NCBI GenBank assembly: GCA_947374125.1 | Contig: CANCAR010000134.1 | Location: forward strand, 1 to 7,423 | DNA from: Hyphomicrobiales bacterium | GTDB taxonomy: Bacteria; Pseudomonadota; Alphaproteobacteria; Rhizobiales; Beijerinckiaceae | DNA: 7,423 nt | Direction: 5' to 3' | Part shown: piece by piece, positions 5,754 through 7,423 of the stretch | Layout of the letters: every line of letters starts with the position of its first letter | Position numbering within the stretch: the stretch's first letter is position 1 | Translations under genes and position numbers: made by a program | The notes under the pieces: generated by a model | Databases searched by the model: none | The model's input: the letters and a program-made list of their open reading frames with translations, nothing else | Told to the model about the DNA's origin: nothing

Positions 5754-6923
5754 TTAAGGCGTAAACCCCGCAAGTCGCGCCGGAATTTCTTTAATCGAGT
5801 CGACCGAGACATTGGCGAAGGCCAGCCGCAGATGGCTCTCTTGTCCCGGGCCAAACCAGGGACCGGGCAAACCCAGCACGCCGCGCGCCGAGGCCAATCG
5901 CTCGGCCACTTCGAACACGGAAACGCCATCGAACGGATGCGCCACATAGGCGAAATAGGCCCCGATCGATAAAAGCCGCCAGCCGGGGCATTCCGCCATC
6001 ACTCCGCGAAACGCCGCCGCGCGGCGGGTAATTTCCGCCGTATTGCCCGCCCGCCATTGATTGAGCGAAGGAATAGCCCAAGCCAGCGCCGTTTGCGCGG
6101 CACGCGGGGCGCAAATCTGCACGCAATCGATCACCTTGCCGATCTCGTCCAAAATTGCCCTGCCCCCCGCAATCGCGCCAACGCGATGGCCGGGCACGCA
6201 ATAACTCTTCGAGAAACTATAGAGCGACAGCACATTCTCCTGCCATTCCCCGCCCGCAAATAGAGCATGCGGCACGCCATAGCCTTGGGCAAGAAAATCG
6301 CGATAGGTCTCATCCACCACCAACCAAATGCCCTTTTTACGGCATAGATCCGCAAACGCTCGGATCGTCTCAGGCGGATAAATCGCCCCCGTGGGATTAT
6401 TCGGCGTCACCAACACGAGCGCACGCGTACCCGCATCGATCAATCGTTCGGCCTCTTGAGGGTCGGGAATAAAGCCCCTCTCCGCCGAGGCAGGCAAAGC
6501 TCGCGCCTCAACGCCGAGCATTTGCAACGTCATTTGATGGTTGAAATACCAAGGCGCGGGCAGCAGCACATTGTCACCCGCTTTCGCCAAGGCCATCATC
6601 ACCAGCACAAAGGCCTGATTGCAGCCCGATGTGATCGCCATCTGATCGGGCGTGACACGACCACGATAGAGCGTTGAGATTTCCAAAGCGAGCGCCGTGC
6701 GCAAGCCCTCATCCCCATAAATATCGCCATATTTCGCCGCTGCTTCAGTGCCCGCCGCTTCCGAAAGATGCTTCAAAAGCTCGGGATGCGGCGGATATCC
6801 CGGCACCGCTTGCGACAGATCGATCAGCGGACCCCGCGATCCATCATACCGCCTCGCCCAACCTTGGGCTTCAGGGATCGGCGGGGAGCCCGTATCACGG
6901 ACATTGGCATTAAAGGCAATCAT
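5754..6923 (-). CDS. Class I/II PLP-dependent aminotransferase
   Basis: This 389-residue protein is a fold-type I aminotransferase of the aspartate aminotransferase superfamily. Landmarks: PGYPPHPELL near the N-terminus (the mobile substrate-side region), YGDIYGDEGLRTAL (65-78), TSGCNQAF (98-105, phosphate-binding loop), APWYFNHQ (123-130, aromatic stacking on PLP), TPNNPTGAIY with N176, VVDETYRDF with D204 and Y207, SFSKSYCVPGHRVG with Schiff-base lysine K239 and phosphate-binding R247, and HLRLAFA with R366 for the substrate carboxylate. All catalytic residues are present. I use ATG at 6923; a TTG at 6941 would add six residues without a better ribosome binding site, and none is strong here. 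Amino-donor specificity cannot be read by eye. It heads a probable two-gene unit with the M20 peptidase and is divergent from the ureohydrolase gene. Confidence 0.9.
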   Translation of the reverse strand: MIAFNANVRDTGSPPIPEAQGWARRYDGSRGPLIDLSQAVPGYPPHPELLKHLSEAAGTEAAAKYGDIYGDEGLRTALALEISTLYRGRVTPDQMAITSGCNQAFVLVMMALAKAGDNVLLPAPWYFNHQMTLQMLGVEARALPASAERGFIPDPQEAERLIDAGTRALVLVTPNNPTGAIYPPETIRAFADLCRKKGIWLVVDETYRDFLAQGYGVPHALFAGGEWQENVLSLYSFSKSYCVPGHRVGAIAGGRAILDEIGKVIDCVQICAPRAAQTALAWAIPSLNQWRAGNTAEITRRAAAFRGVMAECPGWRLLSIGAYFAYVAHPFDGVSVFEVAERLASARGVLGLPGPWFGPGQESHLRLAFANVSVDSIKEIPARLAGFTP

Positions 6924-7046
6924 AGAAGCAACCAGAAACAAGGGACCAAGAGAGCTGACCTTAGCGCAGCAAATGGCATTGGGCGAGAGTGTGTTTTTGC
7001 GGCTCAGCCCCGCTCGCCATCTCCCATCGGATGCGCTAGTTTGCCC

Positions 7047-7066
7047 CGATCACAGAGTCGATCACA
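7047..7066. promoter_or_regulatory. Doubled CGATCACA in the divergent region (candidate regulator site)
   Basis: CGATCACA occurs at 7047-7054 and again at 7059-7066, a 12-base period close to one helical turn, ending 15 bases before the ureohydrolase ATG. The minus-strand reading is TGTGATCG twice. A repressor bound here would cover the ribosome binding site region or downstream promoter of the ureohydrolase and could also affect the divergent aminotransferase. No regulator is assigned. Confidence 0.3.
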
Positions 7067-7081
7067 AAAAGGGTGCCTTAA

Positions 7082-7423
7082 ATGGCCAATGACAAGCATC
7101 TCGCCGAACTCCGCGCCAAATATGGCACCGCTTCGGGCGGCGATATTTTTGACCCCGAATTCAAGCGCGTCGGCGACACGGTATTTACCGGCGAGCGGCG
7201 GAAATGGCCGTTTGCCGAACCCGGCACGCTGTGTGGCGCGCCCTACAAGCCAGAATCCTACACCCAAAATTTTAAAGATCTCGATGTCGCCTTGATCGGC
7301 GTGCCCATGGATTTGGGCGTCACCAACCGCGCCGGTGCCCGCCTCGGACCGCGTGCCGTCCGCGCCATTGAACGCATCGGGCCGTATGAACATGTCTTAA
7401 AGCGCATGCCGGTTTCCTCGCTT
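7082..7423 (+). CDS. Ureohydrolase (agmatinase/arginase superfamily), N-terminal part (partial)
   Basis: The first 114 residues of a ureohydrolase, open to the right edge. These manganese- (or nickel-) dependent enzymes hydrolyse guanidino compounds such as agmatine, guanidinobutyrate, arginine or guanidine to urea and an amine. The family is recognised from VALIGVPMDLGVTN and RAGARLGPRAVR (69-94), equivalent to the first strand and the conserved G-x-R-x-G-P loop of agmatinases. The metal-binding boxes (GGDHS, DAHxD, DxDxxDP) lie beyond the window, so activity and substrate cannot be judged. About 65 residues precede the core, clearly more than in E. coli SpeB. ATG at 7082 has AAGGG at 7069-7073 with 8-base spacing. 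It is divergent from the aminotransferase gene. Annotation as speB would be usual, but I leave the symbol open because the substrate is undetermined. Confidence 0.85.
   Translation, partial: MANDKHLAELRAKYGTASGGDIFDPEFKRVGDTVFTGERRKWPFAEPGTLCGAPYKPESYTQNFKDLDVALIGVPMDLGVTNRAGARLGPRAVRAIERIGPYEHVLKRMPVSSL

Noticed and set aside
7004..7393. 129-codon minus-strand frame opposite the ureohydrolase
   Set aside because: It is antisense to a clear ureohydrolase N-terminus with its own ribosome binding site, and it has no recognisable domain.

Overview
The window looks like chromosomal DNA of an alphaproteobacterium. The evidence is the close match of the cytochrome b N-terminus and the Tat-type Rieske protein to the alphaproteobacterial bc1 complex, an alphaproteobacterial-style class IV aminotransferase, and moderately high GC with GC-rich third positions. 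A family such as the Hyphomicrobiales is plausible, but the sequence alone does not fix the genus.

Layout, left to right: (1) bases 1-744, minus strand: petA (Rieske iron-sulfur protein) followed by the start of petB (cytochrome b, running off the left edge), i.e. the front of a cytochrome bc1 operon. (2) 745-1010: divergent control region with a 13-bp palindrome and a second, nested dyad. (3) 1011-2389, plus strand: trmL (tRNA wobble 2'-O-methyltransferase) and hemF (oxygen-dependent coproporphyrinogen III oxidase), overlapping by 4 bases. (4) 2536-3245, plus strand: a two-gene type II toxin-antitoxin module (Phd/YefM-like antitoxin, PemK/MazF-like toxin), also with a 4-base overlap, the only clearly accessory unit here. 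(5) 3263-4117, minus strand: a branched-chain-type aminotransferase, converging on the toxin with a 17-base gap. (6) 4118-4316: intergenic stretch with a candidate promoter inside an inverted repeat, and two GC-rich REP-like hairpins in opposite orientation whose G-runs fit G-quadruplex motifs. (7) 4317-6923, minus strand: an M20 metallopeptidase (dipeptidase type) downstream of a class I/II PLP aminotransferase, probably co-transcribed. (8) 6924-7081: second divergent control region, with a doubled CGATCACA. (9) 7082 to the right edge, plus strand: the N-terminal part of a ureohydrolase (agmatinase/arginase superfamily).

Functionally the left half supports aerobic respiration: the bc1 complex needs heme, and HemF makes its precursor with oxygen. 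The right half is amino-acid and nitrogen metabolism: dipeptide cleavage, two transaminases and a guanidino-compound hydrolase. I saw no CRISPR array, tRNA/rRNA gene, insertion sequence, phage gene or convincing novel multi-gene system. The points most worth a second look are the inverted pair of G-quadruplex/REP elements, the toxin-antitoxin module and several symmetric sites in the control regions.
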